From Floccifex porci (lineage in GTDB: Bacteria; Bacillota_I; Bacilli_A; Erysipelotrichales; Erysipelotrichaceae), in the NCBI RefSeq assembly GCF_009696175.1, contig NZ_VUMM01000001.1, positions 124,001 through 188,000 of the forward strand: 64,000 nt of DNA. Direction: 5' to 3'. This document shows positions 54,203 through 63,626 of the stretch, piece by piece (position 1 is the first letter of the stretch; each line of letters opens with the position of its first letter). Below the pieces are notes generated by a model. The model worked only from the letters and a program-made list of their open reading frames with translations, had not been told where the DNA came from and did no database searches. The position numbers and the translations under genes were made by a program.

Positions 54203-55387
54203 TTAATCGCGTTCTACGATAGTAGCGCAACCCATTCCTCCACCGATACATAATGTAGCTAAACCACGTTTTGCATCGCGTTTCTGCATTTCATGTAACA
54301 ATGTTACAAGAATACGACAACCGCTTGCTCCAACTGGATGTCCTAATGCAATGGCTCCACCATTAACATTAACTTTTGACATGTCAAAGTTTAAATCACG
54401 AGCAACGGCAATGGATTGAGCAGCGAAAGCTTCGTTTGCTTCAACTAAGTCGATATCATCAATTGTATATCCTGTACGAGCAAATACTTTTTTGCAGGCA
54501 GCAACAGGTCCAACACCCATGATTTCTGGTTCAACTCCACCTAATGCACCAGCAACCCATGTTGCCATTGGTTTAACACCCAATTCTCTTGCTTTTTCTT
54601 CAGACATTACAACTATAGCAGCAGCTCCATCATTGATACCAGAAGCATTACCAGCAGTAATTAATCCGCCAGCTTTTCCTGAGCAGCATTTTAATTTAGC
54701 TAATGTTTCAACTGTAGTACCAGGACGAGGTCCTTCATCTTTATTGAATTCTACAATCTGTTTTTTAACTTTTACTGGAACTGGAACGATTTCATCGTCA
54801 AATTTACCAGCATTGATAGCAGCTTCGCATTTTTGTTGTGAATCAGCAGAGAATTGATCCAGTTCTTCACGAGTGATTCCATATTTATCACAAACATTTT
54901 CAGCTGTAATCATCATATGATAATTATTGAAAGCATCTGTTAATGCATCATTAACCATTGTATCAATGATTGTAGCATTGTTCATACGATATCCAAAACG
55001 TGCTTTTGTCATTGCATATGGTGCCATTGACATGTTTTCCATACCACCAGCAACTACGATATCAGCCTGACCAGCTAAGATCATTGTAGCAGCTTCATTA
55101 ACACATTTTAAACCAGATCCACAAACTACATTTAATGTCACTGCAGGTACTTCAATAGGTAAACCGGCTTTAATAGAAGCTTGACGAGCTACGTTCTGAC
55201 CTTGTGCTGCCTGAATAACACATCCCATTAAGACTTCATCTACTTGTTCAGGTTTAACACCAGCACGATTCAACGCTTCTTTAATTACAATTGCTCCTAA
55301 TTCTGGGGCAGGTGTATTGCTTAATGCTCCACCCATTTTACCAATAGCCGTACGACATGCACCGGCTAAGACTACTTTTTTTGTCAT
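54203..55387 (-). CDS. thlA: Acetyl-CoA acetyltransferase (thiolase)
   Basis: Condenses two acetyl-CoA to acetoacetyl-CoA, the first step of the butyrate-type C4 pathway. Active-site Cys in [12 protein letters not shown], His in [10 protein letters not shown], second Cys in [13 protein letters not shown]. About 394 aa. ATG 55387 chosen from the family N-terminus ([19 protein letters not shown]); GGAGGG lies 11 nt upstream. Divergent from the bcd operon, with a palindrome in between. Confidence 0.95.
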   Translation of the reverse strand: MTKKVVLAGACRTAIGKMGGALSNTPAPELGAIVIKEALNRAGVKPEQVDEVLMGCVIQAAQGQNVARQASIKAGLPIEVPAVTLNVVCGSGLKCVNEAATMILAGQADIVVAGGMENMSMAPYAMTKARFGYRMNNATIIDTMVNDALTDAFNNYHMMITAENVCDKYGITREELDQFSADSQQKCEAAINAGKFDDEIVPVPVKVKKQIVEFNKDEGPRPGTTVETLAKLKCCSGKAGGLITAGNASGINDGAAAIVVMSEEKARELGVKPMATWVAGALGGVEPEIMGVGPVAACKKVFARTGYTIDDIDLVEANEAFAAQSIAVARDLNFDMSKVNVNGGAIALGHPVGASGCRILVTLLHEMQKRDAKRGLATLCIGGGMGCATIVERD

Positions 55388-55498
55388 GTTATATAATCCC
55401 TCCGTATTATCTACCACCTAAGGGTAACACACGAAAAATAGAAAATCAATGATAAAATAATTTTTTCACAAGTTAGTAATCATTTGAAATTATTTGTT

Positions 55499-55522
55499 TG
55501 TCAATTCACAATTGAATTGACA
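55499..55522. promoter_or_regulatory. Perfect palindrome between thlA and bcd (candidate operator)
   Basis: Inverted repeat TGTCAATTCA, 4-nt centre CAAT, then the exact complement. The right arm contains the -35 hexamer TTGACA of the bcd promoter; the left arm reads TTGACA on the minus strand toward thlA. Well placed for a repressor that controls both units. It does not match the Rex consensus TTGTTAA-N4-TTAACAA. Confidence 0.6.
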
Positions 55523-55544
55523 CTAACAAAATTAGGAGTAGAAT
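55517..55544 (+). promoter_or_regulatory. bcd operon promoter
   Basis: TTGACA (55517-55522), 16-bp spacer, TAGAAT (55539-55544). The roughly 75-nt leader contains an imperfect hairpin (GTGAAA...TTTCAC, about 55553-55575). Confidence 0.7.
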
Positions 55545-55625
55545 ATAAATGAGTGAAAATCGTGAAAGATTTCACATGAGCTGATGAAGTCGTTTAATTC
55601 AAATCAGGAAAGGAGAACTTCATTT

Positions 55626-56795
55626 ATGGATTTTACTTTATCTAAGCAACAGAAACTGGTACAGCAGATGTATCAGGAGTTTGCTCAAAACGAAGTAAAA
55701 CCTCTTGCGAAAAAAGTAGATGCAGAGGAATACTTCCCAAAAGAAACAGTTGAAAAAATGGCTAAATTAGGAATGATGGGTATCTATTTTCCTAAAGAAG
55801 TAGGGGGAGCTGGAGCTGATGTTCTTTCTTATGTAATGGCCGTAGAAGAAATGAGTAAGGTATGTGGTACTACAGGAGTTATCTTATCTGCTCATACAAG
55901 TTTATGTGCTGCTCCAATCTATGAAAATGGAACACCTGAACAAAAGGCTAAATATCTGCCTAAATTATGTTCTGGTGAATGGTTAGGAGCTTTTGGTTTA
56001 ACAGAACCAGGTGCTGGTACAGATGCACAAGGACAGCAGACAACAGCGGTTGACTGTGGGGATCACTGGTTATTGAATGGATCCAAAATCTTTATCACAA
56101 ATGCTGGTTATGCAGATGTATTTATTATTATTGCTATTACTGGTACCGTTACAGATAAACGTGGTCGTAAATCAAAAGAAATTTCTGCATTTATTGTAGA
56201 AAGAAATTTCCCTGGATTCTCTGTTGGTAAACCGGAAGAAAAAATGGGTATTCGTGGATCTTCAACATGCGAATTGATCATGGAAGATTGTATCGTACCT
56301 AAAGAAAACTTATTAGGTAAAAAAGGAAGAGGATTCCAATTGGCAATGGCTACATTAGACGGTGGTCGTATTGGAATTGCTGCTCAGGCATTAGGTATTG
56401 CTGAGGGTGCCTTAGATGAAACTATAGCCTATGTAAAAGAACGTAAACAGTTTGGTCGTTCCATTGCTGCATTCCAGAATACACAATTTGAATTGGCTGA
56501 AATGAAAGCAAGAGTAGATGCTGCCAAATATTTGGTTTATAAAGCTGCATTAAAGAAACAGGAAGCAATGGATGGCGCAAAAGTTCGCTATAGTGTAGAA
56601 GCAGCTGAAGCAAAATTAATCGCATCTAGAACAGCCAGTGATGTAACTCGTCGTTGTTTACAATTGTTTGGTGGTTATGGATACACTCGTGACTATCCAA
56701 TTGAAAGAATGATGCGTGATGCGAAAATCACTGAAATCTATGAAGGAACAAGTGAAGTACAGATGATGGTAATCTCTGGTGCTTTATTGAAATAG
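55626..56795 (+). CDS. bcd: Acyl-CoA dehydrogenase (butyryl-CoA dehydrogenase type)
   Basis: Flavoprotein reducing crotonyl-CoA to butyryl-CoA, probably with EtfAB. Features: FGLTEPGAGTDAQGQQT, KIFITNAGYADVFI, KMGIRGSSTCELI, GGYGYTRDYPIERMMRDAKI, and the catalytic Glu in IYEGTSEVQ. 389 aa from ATG 55626 with AAAGGAGAA upstream. With the etf genes directly after it, it resembles the bifurcating Bcd/Etf complex, but bifurcation is inferred, not shown. Confidence 0.92.
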   Translation: MDFTLSKQQKLVQQMYQEFAQNEVKPLAKKVDAEEYFPKETVEKMAKLGMMGIYFPKEVGGAGADVLSYVMAVEEMSKVCGTTGVILSAHTSLCAAPIYENGTPEQKAKYLPKLCSGEWLGAFGLTEPGAGTDAQGQQTTAVDCGDHWLLNGSKIFITNAGYADVFIIIAITGTVTDKRGRKSKEISAFIVERNFPGFSVGKPEEKMGIRGSSTCELIMEDCIVPKENLLGKKGRGFQLAMATLDGGRIGIAAQALGIAEGALDETIAYVKERKQFGRSIAAFQNTQFELAEMKARVDAAKYLVYKAALKKQEAMDGAKVRYSVEAAEAKLIASRTASDVTRRCLQLFGGYGYTRDYPIERMMRDAKITEIYEGTSEVQMMVISGALLK

Positions 56796-56807
56796 GAGGG
56801 GCAAAGA

Positions 56808-57602
56808 ATGAAAGCTATCGTTTGTGTTAAACAAGTACCTGATACTTCAGGAAAAGTTGCCGTTAAAGAAAATGGACAATTAGATCGTGCATCTATGGCA
56901 ACCATTACAAACCCTGATGATTTAGCCGCTTTAGAAGCCGCTTTAAGATTAAAAGATGCAACAGGATGTGAAGTTGTTGCTGTATCAATGGGTCCTTTTA
57001 CAGCAGAATCTATGTTACGTGAATGTATTGCACGTGGTGCAGATCGTGCCGTTTTGATTTCTGGACGTGAATTTGGTGGATCCGATACATTTGCGACATC
57101 TCAGATCATTGCAGCTGGTATTAATAAAATTGGTGTTGGACCAGAAGATGTTGTATTCTGTGGACGTCAGGCTATTGATGGGGATACAGCTCAGGTAGGT
57201 CCTCAAATTGCAGAAAAATTAGGTCTTCCACAAGTGACTTATGCTGCAGAAATTGAAAAAGATGGAAATTCTTTAATTGTAAAACGTCTATTAGAAGATG
57301 GATATATGAAAATTAAAGTACAGACTCCATGTTTGATCACTTGTGTCAAAGAATTAAATGAACCTCGTTATATGAGCGTTCCTGGAATTTTCTCATGTTT
57401 TGATTCTGAAATCGAAGTTTTAGATTATCCTGCATTACAGGACGATCCTCTAATTGAAGTAGACACAATTGGATTAAAGGGATCCCCTACAAATGTATTT
57501 AAATCTTTCACTCCTCCTCAAAAAGGAGCTGGAACAATGTTAGCTGGAGATGATGTTGCAAATCAATTGGCTACAATTCTGGCTAAAAAACATTTGATTT
57601 AG
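56808..57602 (+). CDS. etfB: Electron transfer flavoprotein, beta subunit
   Basis: Small ETF subunit. MKAIVCVKQVPDTSGKVAV at the start; signature DLAALEAALRLKDATGCEVVAVSMG and FCGRQAIDGDTAQVGPQIAEKL. 264 aa. GGAGG upstream; 12 bp after bcd. In bifurcating ETFs this subunit holds the FAD that splits electrons from NADH. Confidence 0.95.
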   Translation: MKAIVCVKQVPDTSGKVAVKENGQLDRASMATITNPDDLAALEAALRLKDATGCEVVAVSMGPFTAESMLRECIARGADRAVLISGREFGGSDTFATSQIIAAGINKIGVGPEDVVFCGRQAIDGDTAQVGPQIAEKLGLPQVTYAAEIEKDGNSLIVKRLLEDGYMKIKVQTPCLITCVKELNEPRYMSVPGIFSCFDSEIEVLDYPALQDDPLIEVDTIGLKGSPTNVFKSFTPPQKGAGTMLAGDDVANQLATILAKKHLI

Positions 57603-57619
57603 AAAAAAGGAGAATGAAA

Positions 57620-58711
57620 ATGGCAGATTTTAGCGAATATAAAAATGTTTGGGTTTTCTGTGAACAACGTCAGGGAGAATTACAGACAACAGATTTTGAA
57701 CTTGTTTCTGAAGCAACTAAACTGGCATCTGAATTAGGATGTAAAGTTGTTGGTCTTTTATTAGGAGACAATGTAAAAGGTTTGGCAAATGAAATTGCTG
57801 GATATGGAGCAGATGAAGTTGTTGTATGTGAAAGCCCATTATTAAAAGATTATACAACAGATGCTTATGCAAAAGTTTTATGTGATATGGTTAATGAATT
57901 TAAACCAGAAGTATTATTAATTGGAGCTACTAACATTGGACGTGATTTAGCACCAAGAATTGCAGCTCGTTTACATACAGGTTTAACAGCAGATGCCACT
58001 CACTTAGATATCGATACAAAAGGATATGTAGAATATTTACGCGAATCCAGTACAATTGATGTAGATAATACTACATTTGACTGGGAAGATCGTAACTTGA
58101 AGATGACTCGTCCTGCATTTGGTGGACATTTGATGGCTACAATTATTTGTCCTCGTTTCCGTCCACAAATCTCTACAGTTCGTCCAGGTGTTATGAAAAA
58201 AGCTGCATTTGATTCAGCAAAAGCACAGGCTGTTAAAGTCATTGAACCAGCTTTTGAATTAAGTGCGGATGATATTAAAACAGAAGTATTAAGCATTGAA
58301 AAGGCAGCTAATAAACTGGTTGACTTAATCGGTGCTGACATTATCGTTTCAGTTGGACGTGGAATTGGTAAAGATGTTGAAAAAGGAATTGCCTTAGCAC
58401 AGGAATTAGCAGATGTTTTAGGTGGTGGAGTAGTTGGTGCTTCTCGTGCCGTTACAGATGCTGGATGGTTAGATGCTGCTCATCAGGTTGGACAGACTGG
58501 AAAAACAGTTCATCCAAAAATCTATGTAGCTTTAGGTATTTCTGGAGCAATTCAGCATACAGCTGGTATGCAGGATTCAGAATGCATCATCGCAATCAAT
58601 AAAAATGAAACTGCACCTATTTTTGGTGTAGCAGATTATGGAATCGTTGGGGATTTATTTAAAGTGGTTCCACAATTAATTGAAGAAATCAAGAAAGCAA
58701 AAGTTGCTTAA
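57620..58711 (+). CDS. etfA: Electron transfer flavoprotein, alpha subunit
   Basis: FAD-binding ETF subunit. N-terminal domain (NVWVFCEQRQGELQTTDFEL; LLIGATNIGRDLAPRIAARL) and C-terminal FAD domain (SVGRGIGKDVEKGIALAQELAD in parts; GGGVVGASRAVTDAGWL; QVGQTGKTVHPKIYVALGISGAIQH region). No N-terminal ferredoxin domain. 363 aa. Start ATG 57620 has AAAGGAG at correct spacing; an ATG two codons upstream is too close. Confidence 0.95.
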   Translation: MADFSEYKNVWVFCEQRQGELQTTDFELVSEATKLASELGCKVVGLLLGDNVKGLANEIAGYGADEVVVCESPLLKDYTTDAYAKVLCDMVNEFKPEVLLIGATNIGRDLAPRIAARLHTGLTADATHLDIDTKGYVEYLRESSTIDVDNTTFDWEDRNLKMTRPAFGGHLMATIICPRFRPQISTVRPGVMKKAAFDSAKAQAVKVIEPAFELSADDIKTEVLSIEKAANKLVDLIGADIIVSVGRGIGKDVEKGIALAQELADVLGGGVVGASRAVTDAGWLDAAHQVGQTGKTVHPKIYVALGISGAIQHTAGMQDSECIIAINKNETAPIFGVADYGIVGDLFKVVPQLIEEIKKAKVA

Positions 58712-58724
58712 CAGGAGGGTTAAA

Positions 58725-59597
58725 ATGAAAGTCGGTGTAATTGGCGCTGGAACAATGGGGCAAGGAATTGCCAAAGCGTTTGCTCAGGTAGAAGGATATA
58801 CAGTTGCTTTATGTGATATTAAACAGGAATGGGCTGAAAATGGAAAAGCTAAAATTGAAAAAGGTTATGCTCGTCTTGTATCAAAAGGAAAATTAACACA
58901 GGAAAAAGTAGATGCAATCTTAGCTTCAATTGAACCAGGTTTAAAAGAAAATTTATGTGCAGACTGTGATTTAATTGTAGAAGCTGCATTTGAAAATATG
59001 GAAGTAAAACAGAATACTTTCCGTGAATTGGATGCGATTTGTAAAGAAGGATGTATTTTTGCATCCAACACTTCTTCATTATCTATTACTGAAATTGGTA
59101 AAGGTGTAAATCGTCCAGTTGTGGGGATGCATTTCTTCAATCCTGCAGATCGTATGAAACTGATCGAAGTGATTGCTGGAGTGAATACACCAGCTGAAGT
59201 TGTAGAACGCATCAAAGAAATTTCTGTAGAAATTGGAAAATCTCCAGTACAGGTAAACGAAGCTGCCGGATTTGTTGTTAACCGTATTTTAATTCCAATG
59301 ATCAATGAAGCTGCTTTCATTAAAATGGAAGGTGTTTCTAATATTGCAGGAATTGATACAGCTATGAAATTAGGGGCTAATCATCCAATGGGACCATTAG
59401 AATTAGGTGACTATATTGGTTTGGATATCTGTTTAGCTATTATGGATGTTTTATATAAAGAAACTGGAGACAGCAAATATCGTGCTTGTCCATTGATTCG
59501 TAAAATGGTTCGTGGTGGAAACTTAGGTGTTAAATCTGGAAAAGGATTCTATGTATACAATGCCGATCGTACAAAAACACCAGTTGATGAACTATAA
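58725..59597 (+). CDS. hbd: 3-hydroxybutyryl-CoA dehydrogenase
   Basis: Reduces acetoacetyl-CoA to 3-hydroxybutyryl-CoA. NAD(P)-binding GVIGAGTMGQGIAKAFAQ, ASNTSSLSITEIG, catalytic His in GMHFFNPADRMKLIEVI, and GFVVNRILIPMINEA; C-terminal LGDYIGLDICLAIMDVLY. 290 aa. AGGAGGG upstream. Fourth gene of the bcd operon. Confidence 0.95.
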   Translation: MKVGVIGAGTMGQGIAKAFAQVEGYTVALCDIKQEWAENGKAKIEKGYARLVSKGKLTQEKVDAILASIEPGLKENLCADCDLIVEAAFENMEVKQNTFRELDAICKEGCIFASNTSSLSITEIGKGVNRPVVGMHFFNPADRMKLIEVIAGVNTPAEVVERIKEISVEIGKSPVQVNEAAGFVVNRILIPMINEAAFIKMEGVSNIAGIDTAMKLGANHPMGPLELGDYIGLDICLAIMDVLYKETGDSKYRACPLIRKMVRGGNLGVKSGKGFYVYNADRTKTPVDEL

Positions 59598-59611
59598 AAT
59601 GGAGATTGATT

Positions 59612-60403
59612 ATGGAATTTATTACATATGAAACAGAAGGGTATGTAGGTACAATTACAATCAATCGTCCACGTGCCTTAAACGCATTGAATTCTCAGGT
59701 ATTAGAAGAATTGGATGCCACTTTAGATGCTGTAAATTTAGATGAAATCCGTTGTCTGATTTTAACAGGAGCAGGAGAAAAATCTTTTGTTGCTGGTGCT
59801 GATATTGGAGAAATGTCAACTTTAACAAAAGCCCAAGGAGAAGCTTTTGGAAAAAAAGGAAATGATGTTTTCCGTAAACTGGAAACATTCCCAATTCCTG
59901 TTATTGCAGCCGTTAATGGTTTTGCTTTAGGTGGAGGATGTGAAATCGCAATGAGTTGTGATATTCGTATCTGTTCTGAAAATGCTGTATTCGGTCAACC
60001 TGAAACAGGTTTAGGTATTACACCAGGATTTGGTGGAACACAGCGTTTAGCTCGTGTAGTACCAGTTGGTATTGCTAAACAAATGATTTATTCAGCTCGT
60101 AATATCAAAGCCGATGAAGCTTATCGTATTGGTTTAGTAAATGCAGTTTATCCATTGGAAGAATTGATTCCTGCTGCTCAAAAATTAGCTGGAACGATTG
60201 CAAAAAATGCTCCAATTGCTGTACGTAACTGTAAAAAAGCAATTAATGATGGTCTTCAGGTAAATATGGATGAAGCTATCGTTATTGAAGAAAAATTATT
60301 TGGTGACTGTTTTGAAACAGAAGATCAAAAAGCTGGTATGGCAAACTTTTTAGAAAAAGATAAATCTAAAAAATTAAAAGTCGTTCCTTTCCAAAATAAA
60401 TAA
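59612..60403 (+). CDS. crt: 3-hydroxybutyryl-CoA dehydratase (crotonase)
   Basis: Dehydrates 3-hydroxybutyryl-CoA to crotonyl-CoA. Oxyanion-hole motifs FVAGADIGEMS and NGFALGGGCEIAMSCDIRI; catalytic Glu residues around FGQPETGLGITPGFGGTQRL. 263 aa. Last gene of bcd-etfB-etfA-hbd-crt, so this order differs from the clostridial crt-bcd-etfB-etfA-hbd. With thlA it completes the path from acetyl-CoA to butyryl-CoA; no terminal buk/but gene is in the window. Confidence 0.94.
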   Translation: MEFITYETEGYVGTITINRPRALNALNSQVLEELDATLDAVNLDEIRCLILTGAGEKSFVAGADIGEMSTLTKAQGEAFGKKGNDVFRKLETFPIPVIAAVNGFALGGGCEIAMSCDIRICSENAVFGQPETGLGITPGFGGTQRLARVVPVGIAKQMIYSARNIKADEAYRIGLVNAVYPLEELIPAAQKLAGTIAKNAPIAVRNCKKAINDGLQVNMDEAIVIEEKLFGDCFETEDQKAGMANFLEKDKSKKLKVVPFQNK

Positions 60404-60413
60404 TGAATTGATT

Positions 60414-60437
60414 AAGTCCTTTAATAAAGGGCTTTTT
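60414..60437 (+). terminator. bcd-crt operon terminator
   Basis: AAGTCCTTT-AAT-AAAGGGCTT (one T-G pair) followed by T residues. Confidence 0.75.
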
Positions 60438-60482
60438 CTTTTGGTCTATTAATGTTAAAATAAAGCGAATGGAGGGATAATC

Positions 60483-61520
60483 ATGTTATTTTTTAGAAAT
60501 GATTATGGACAAGGTTGTATTGAAGAGATTTTATCTCTATTAAAAGAAATAAATTATGAAAATATTACAGGGTATGGATTGGATCCTTACTGTAATAAAG
60601 CAAAACAATTGATTAAAAATCAAATTCCTGATTTAGATGTAGATGTTCATTTCTTAGCTGGAGGAACCATTGCAAATCAAACAATTATTAAACATATTCT
60701 AAAACCATATGAAGCGGTGATTGCCTGTGATACAGGTCATGTTTCTACACATGAAACAGGATCTATTGAAGCAACTGGACATAAGGTAATCACATTGGAA
60801 AACAACAACGGAAAATTAATTCCGGAAATGATAAAACAGTGTTTTGATGCACATATGTTATCCTATGAACATATGGTTTATCCTAAACTTGTTTATATTT
60901 CAAATGCTACAGAATTTGGAACGGTTTATACAAAAGAAGAATTAATGAAATTGCGTGACGTTTGTGATGAATTGGGTCTTTATTTAATGATGGATGGAGC
61001 TCGTTTAGGACAGGCTTTAATGTCCAGTGTATGTGATTATACCATTAATGATATCGCAAAATGGTGTGATGTTTTCTACATTGGTGGAACGAAAAATGGT
61101 GCTTTATTTGGGGAAGCCTGTGTTATTACCAATCCAAATTTAAAATCTCATTTCCGATTTAATTTAAAACAGAATGGCGCTATGTTGGCAAAAGGATGGT
61201 TATTGGGTGTTCAGTTTATTGGATTATTTGAAAATGAACATTATTTTAAATGTGCAAAACACGCTAATGATTGTTCTAAAATGATACAGGATGAACTGAT
61301 TCGATTAAAATATCCTTTATATATGAAAAGTGATACAAATCAAATTTTTCCAGTTGTCACAAAAGAACAATTTAATTATTTATCCAGCGAAGTAGATTTT
61401 GAAATATGGGACAAAAGAAACGATATGATCGTGATCCGATTTGTTACCAGCTGGTGTACTAAACAGGAAGATGTAGAATCTTTGATACAGCTGCTTCAAA
61501 AAGCAGTCGATCTTAAATAA
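60483..61520 (+). CDS. Low-specificity threonine aldolase-like PLP enzyme
   Basis: Beta-eliminating lyase family: likely cleaves L-threonine to glycine and acetaldehyde. Features: FRNDYGQGCIEEIL, LAGGTIANQTII, HVSTHETGSIEATGHKV, YISNATEFGTVYT, MMDGARLGQAL and the PLP-binding Lys in YIGGTKNGALFGEA. 345 aa. GGAGGG upstream. Independent of the bcd operon (terminator before it). Related family members act on other beta-hydroxy amino acids. Confidence 0.88.
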   Translation: MLFFRNDYGQGCIEEILSLLKEINYENITGYGLDPYCNKAKQLIKNQIPDLDVDVHFLAGGTIANQTIIKHILKPYEAVIACDTGHVSTHETGSIEATGHKVITLENNNGKLIPEMIKQCFDAHMLSYEHMVYPKLVYISNATEFGTVYTKEELMKLRDVCDELGLYLMMDGARLGQALMSSVCDYTINDIAKWCDVFYIGGTKNGALFGEACVITNPNLKSHFRFNLKQNGAMLAKGWLLGVQFIGLFENEHYFKCAKHANDCSKMIQDELIRLKYPLYMKSDTNQIFPVVTKEQFNYLSSEVDFEIWDKRNDMIVIRFVTSWCTKQEDVESLIQLLQKAVDLK

Positions 61521-61540
61521 GGCGGAATACCGCCTTTTTT
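61519..61540 (+). terminator. Threonine aldolase gene terminator
   Basis: AAGGCGG-AATA-CCGCCTT plus T residues, overlapping the stop codon. Confidence 0.85.
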
Positions 61541-61546
61541 AATATA

Positions 61547-61577
61547 AAAAAAAACAGCTGTCTGTCAGCTGTTTTTC
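61547..61577. terminator. Terminator at the end of the esterase gene
   Basis: AAAACAGCTG-TCTGT-CAGCTGTTTT with A-rich left flank, serving the minus-strand esterase; its edge touches the stop codon. Confidence 0.82.
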
Positions 61578-62334
61578 ACTCATCAAATAAAAAGTCTAAA
61601 AACTCAAAACATTCTTTAGCCCAATCCAATTCACAATGATGACCATATGGTTTAACATTTAAGTGAAATTGAACCCCTTTTTCCTGTAATAAATTCACAA
61701 GGTTGGTGCATATTTTTGTTTCTTTAACAAATTCATGTTTTCCATCTTCCAATGCTCCCCATGACATGTATATTTTATTTATATCTTTCATTTCTGTGTA
61801 AAATGCTTCTAAATATAAATAATCTTCAACAGGTGAAACAAAAGGGGAAATCACTAAAGATTTTGAATAGATATCACTATATACCATATGAGCATACAAA
61901 GCCATTAATCCACCACAACTGCTTCCACCAATCCAGGTTGCATCTCTATCTGGATTGGTTGGAAAATGTTCATCAATATATGGTTTTAATTCATTCACGA
62001 AGAAATCCATTGTGATATCTCCAAAACCATCAAAGCATTCTTTGGCATCAAAGTCTGCAAATGGATATGGACCATACTCATTTAAACGATTGTTTCCATC
62101 GTGAGAACATTCCTGACCAACAACGATAATATCTAAATTCTTTTCTATAATCGCATCGGCAAGATTCCAGGATTGATGGAAAGTCGCATCTTCATCTAAA
62201 AATAAGTTCTGACCATCAAACATATAGAGTACAGGATACTGTATTCCACTGTCCTGATAGTTATCTGGAATATACATATGTATCATTCGATCTTCATTGA
62301 ATGCAGACATATGCATACTAAATTTTTTTATCAC
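61576..62334 (-). CDS. Putative esterase (esterase D/Fes-like alpha/beta-hydrolase)
   Basis: Serine hydrolase of the putative-esterase family. YPVLYMFDGQNLF (oxyanion region), nucleophile elbow IGGSSCGGLMALY, and a C-terminal His in YGHHCELDW. No signal peptide, so cytoplasmic. About 252 aa from GTG 62334, which has AAAGGA at good spacing; a TTG two codons earlier is possible. Co-directional with and 17 bp after the ATP-grasp gene, forming a two-gene unit. Substrate unknown. Confidence 0.82.
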   Translation of the reverse strand: MIKKFSMHMSAFNEDRMIHMYIPDNYQDSGIQYPVLYMFDGQNLFLDEDATFHQSWNLADAIIEKNLDIIVVGQECSHDGNNRLNEYGPYPFADFDAKECFDGFGDITMDFFVNELKPYIDEHFPTNPDRDATWIGGSSCGGLMALYAHMVYSDIYSKSLVISPFVSPVEDYLYLEAFYTEMKDINKIYMSWGALEDGKHEFVKETKICTNLVNLLQEKGVQFHLNVKPYGHHCELDWAKECFEFLDFLFDE

Positions 62335-62351
62335 ACACAAAATCCTTTCTA

Positions 62352-63539
62352 TTAGATTGTCATGAGTGCTTTTTGATAGAATTCCTCTCTTCTTTCTTTT
62401 GTTTTCCAGCGAGCTACAACCAGAACATCACCCATGGCAGCAGCAAATGCTTTAGGCAAATGCTTTACATAAATAATTTCTTTACCAAATTCCTTCTTTA
62501 AATCTTCTACACTGTATTTGTAGTTAAGGCTGTTTCGTCTACCTGCAAAACCAGCTGAATAAGGCTTTTCTTTAAATTCTGGGCTTTGTTGAGTTAAAAT
62601 TACTTTTGCCCATAAATCATAAACATCAATATCACAGGAATAATTCATCAAATCCGGACAAATTCCTCCTGGTGGTCTAAAGTTTACTTCCAATCCTAAA
62701 ACAAATCCTTTTTTACCTAATCCTTCTACATCCTGATTTAAACGGAAGAATTCACAATGGAAGAAACGATTTTTTAACTGGAATGCTTTAATTGTTTTTT
62801 TAGCCAGCTGCCAGTATTCATCACTGATTTCCAATGTAGTATAAGAAGCCATACTTAACTGGTTATTTACACTTTCCATACAGCTTCCGATATAATCCAT
62901 ACTGCTTAAGAAACGGATATTACTGTTGGCATCACAGATACCATCCAATGTAAATACAGTACCATCCACAAATTCTTCAAGAATCATATGGTATTGCAGA
63001 GTTTTTTCGTAATAATGTTTTAAATCTTCATCATTGTACAGTTTATAAGTAAAGCTGGCTCCTACACCATGATCTGGTTTTAATACTAAAGGATAACCAA
63101 CCTTATGAGCAAAATCCAATGCAGTATCTAATGAATCCACCAATGTATAACGAGCAGTAGGTATATTAACGGATTCATAATATTTTTTCATAGCTGCTTT
63201 TGACTGAAATTCATCAATCTGTGCAAAACTGAATCCGCTTTTCACATTGAAATCATCACGTAAACGAGCATCCAGTGTTAACCAGGCTTCATTGTTGGAT
63301 TCGATCCAGTCAATCTTACCATATTTAAATGTATAGTAACCTAATGCACGTACCATATCATCATAATTGCTGAAACTTTGAACAACATAACATTCATCAC
63401 AATATTCTTTTAATTCAGGCTGTAATGAATTATAAGGTGTATCTACGATTGCTAATACTTTCGCTCCATATTTTTTTAATCCACGACAGAACATCCAGTA
63501 ATTGTCGGGATAATTAGGGGAAATAAATACAAAATTCAT
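62352..63539 (-). CDS. ATP-grasp carboxylate-amine ligase-like protein
   Basis: ATP-grasp fold enzyme that probably forms a C-N bond through an acyl-phosphate. N-terminal pre-ATP domain (FVFISPNYPDNYWMFCRGL), then GYPLVLKPDHGVGAS (ATP Lys), MILEEFVDGTVF (hinge) and the metal/substrate end LGLEVNFRPPGG. 395 aa. Resembles L-amino-acid ligase or carbamoyl-phosphate-synthase-like families rather than a known housekeeping ligase; substrates cannot be deduced. Paired with an esterase. Confidence 0.83.
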   Translation of the reverse strand: MNFVFISPNYPDNYWMFCRGLKKYGAKVLAIVDTPYNSLQPELKEYCDECYVVQSFSNYDDMVRALGYYTFKYGKIDWIESNNEAWLTLDARLRDDFNVKSGFSFAQIDEFQSKAAMKKYYESVNIPTARYTLVDSLDTALDFAHKVGYPLVLKPDHGVGASFTYKLYNDEDLKHYYEKTLQYHMILEEFVDGTVFTLDGICDANSNIRFLSSMDYIGSCMESVNNQLSMASYTTLEISDEYWQLAKKTIKAFQLKNRFFHCEFFRLNQDVEGLGKKGFVLGLEVNFRPPGGICPDLMNYSCDIDVYDLWAKVILTQQSPEFKEKPYSAGFAGRRNSLNYKYSVEDLKKEFGKEIIYVKHLPKAFAAAMGDVLVVARWKTKERREEFYQKALMTI

Positions 63540-63626
63540 ACTTTTTTCTCACTTTCTTTTTTTTTATAAATATACTCTATTTTTATAGGATTCACAATAA
63601 AAAAAGTATAGGGAATCTAATACAAT

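Noticed and set aside
55440-55545. Rex redox-repressor site upstream of bcd
   Set aside because: TTTTTTCACAA at 55461-55471 and the palindrome at 55499 each resemble only part of the Rex consensus; neither gives the symmetric TTGTTAA-N4-TTAACAA.
55549-55584. Short leader ORF (ATG AGT GAA ...) before bcd
   Set aside because: Its ATG lies only 4 nt after the -10 box, the encoded 11 residues show no regulatory codon bias and no terminator follows; kept only as a leader hairpin note.
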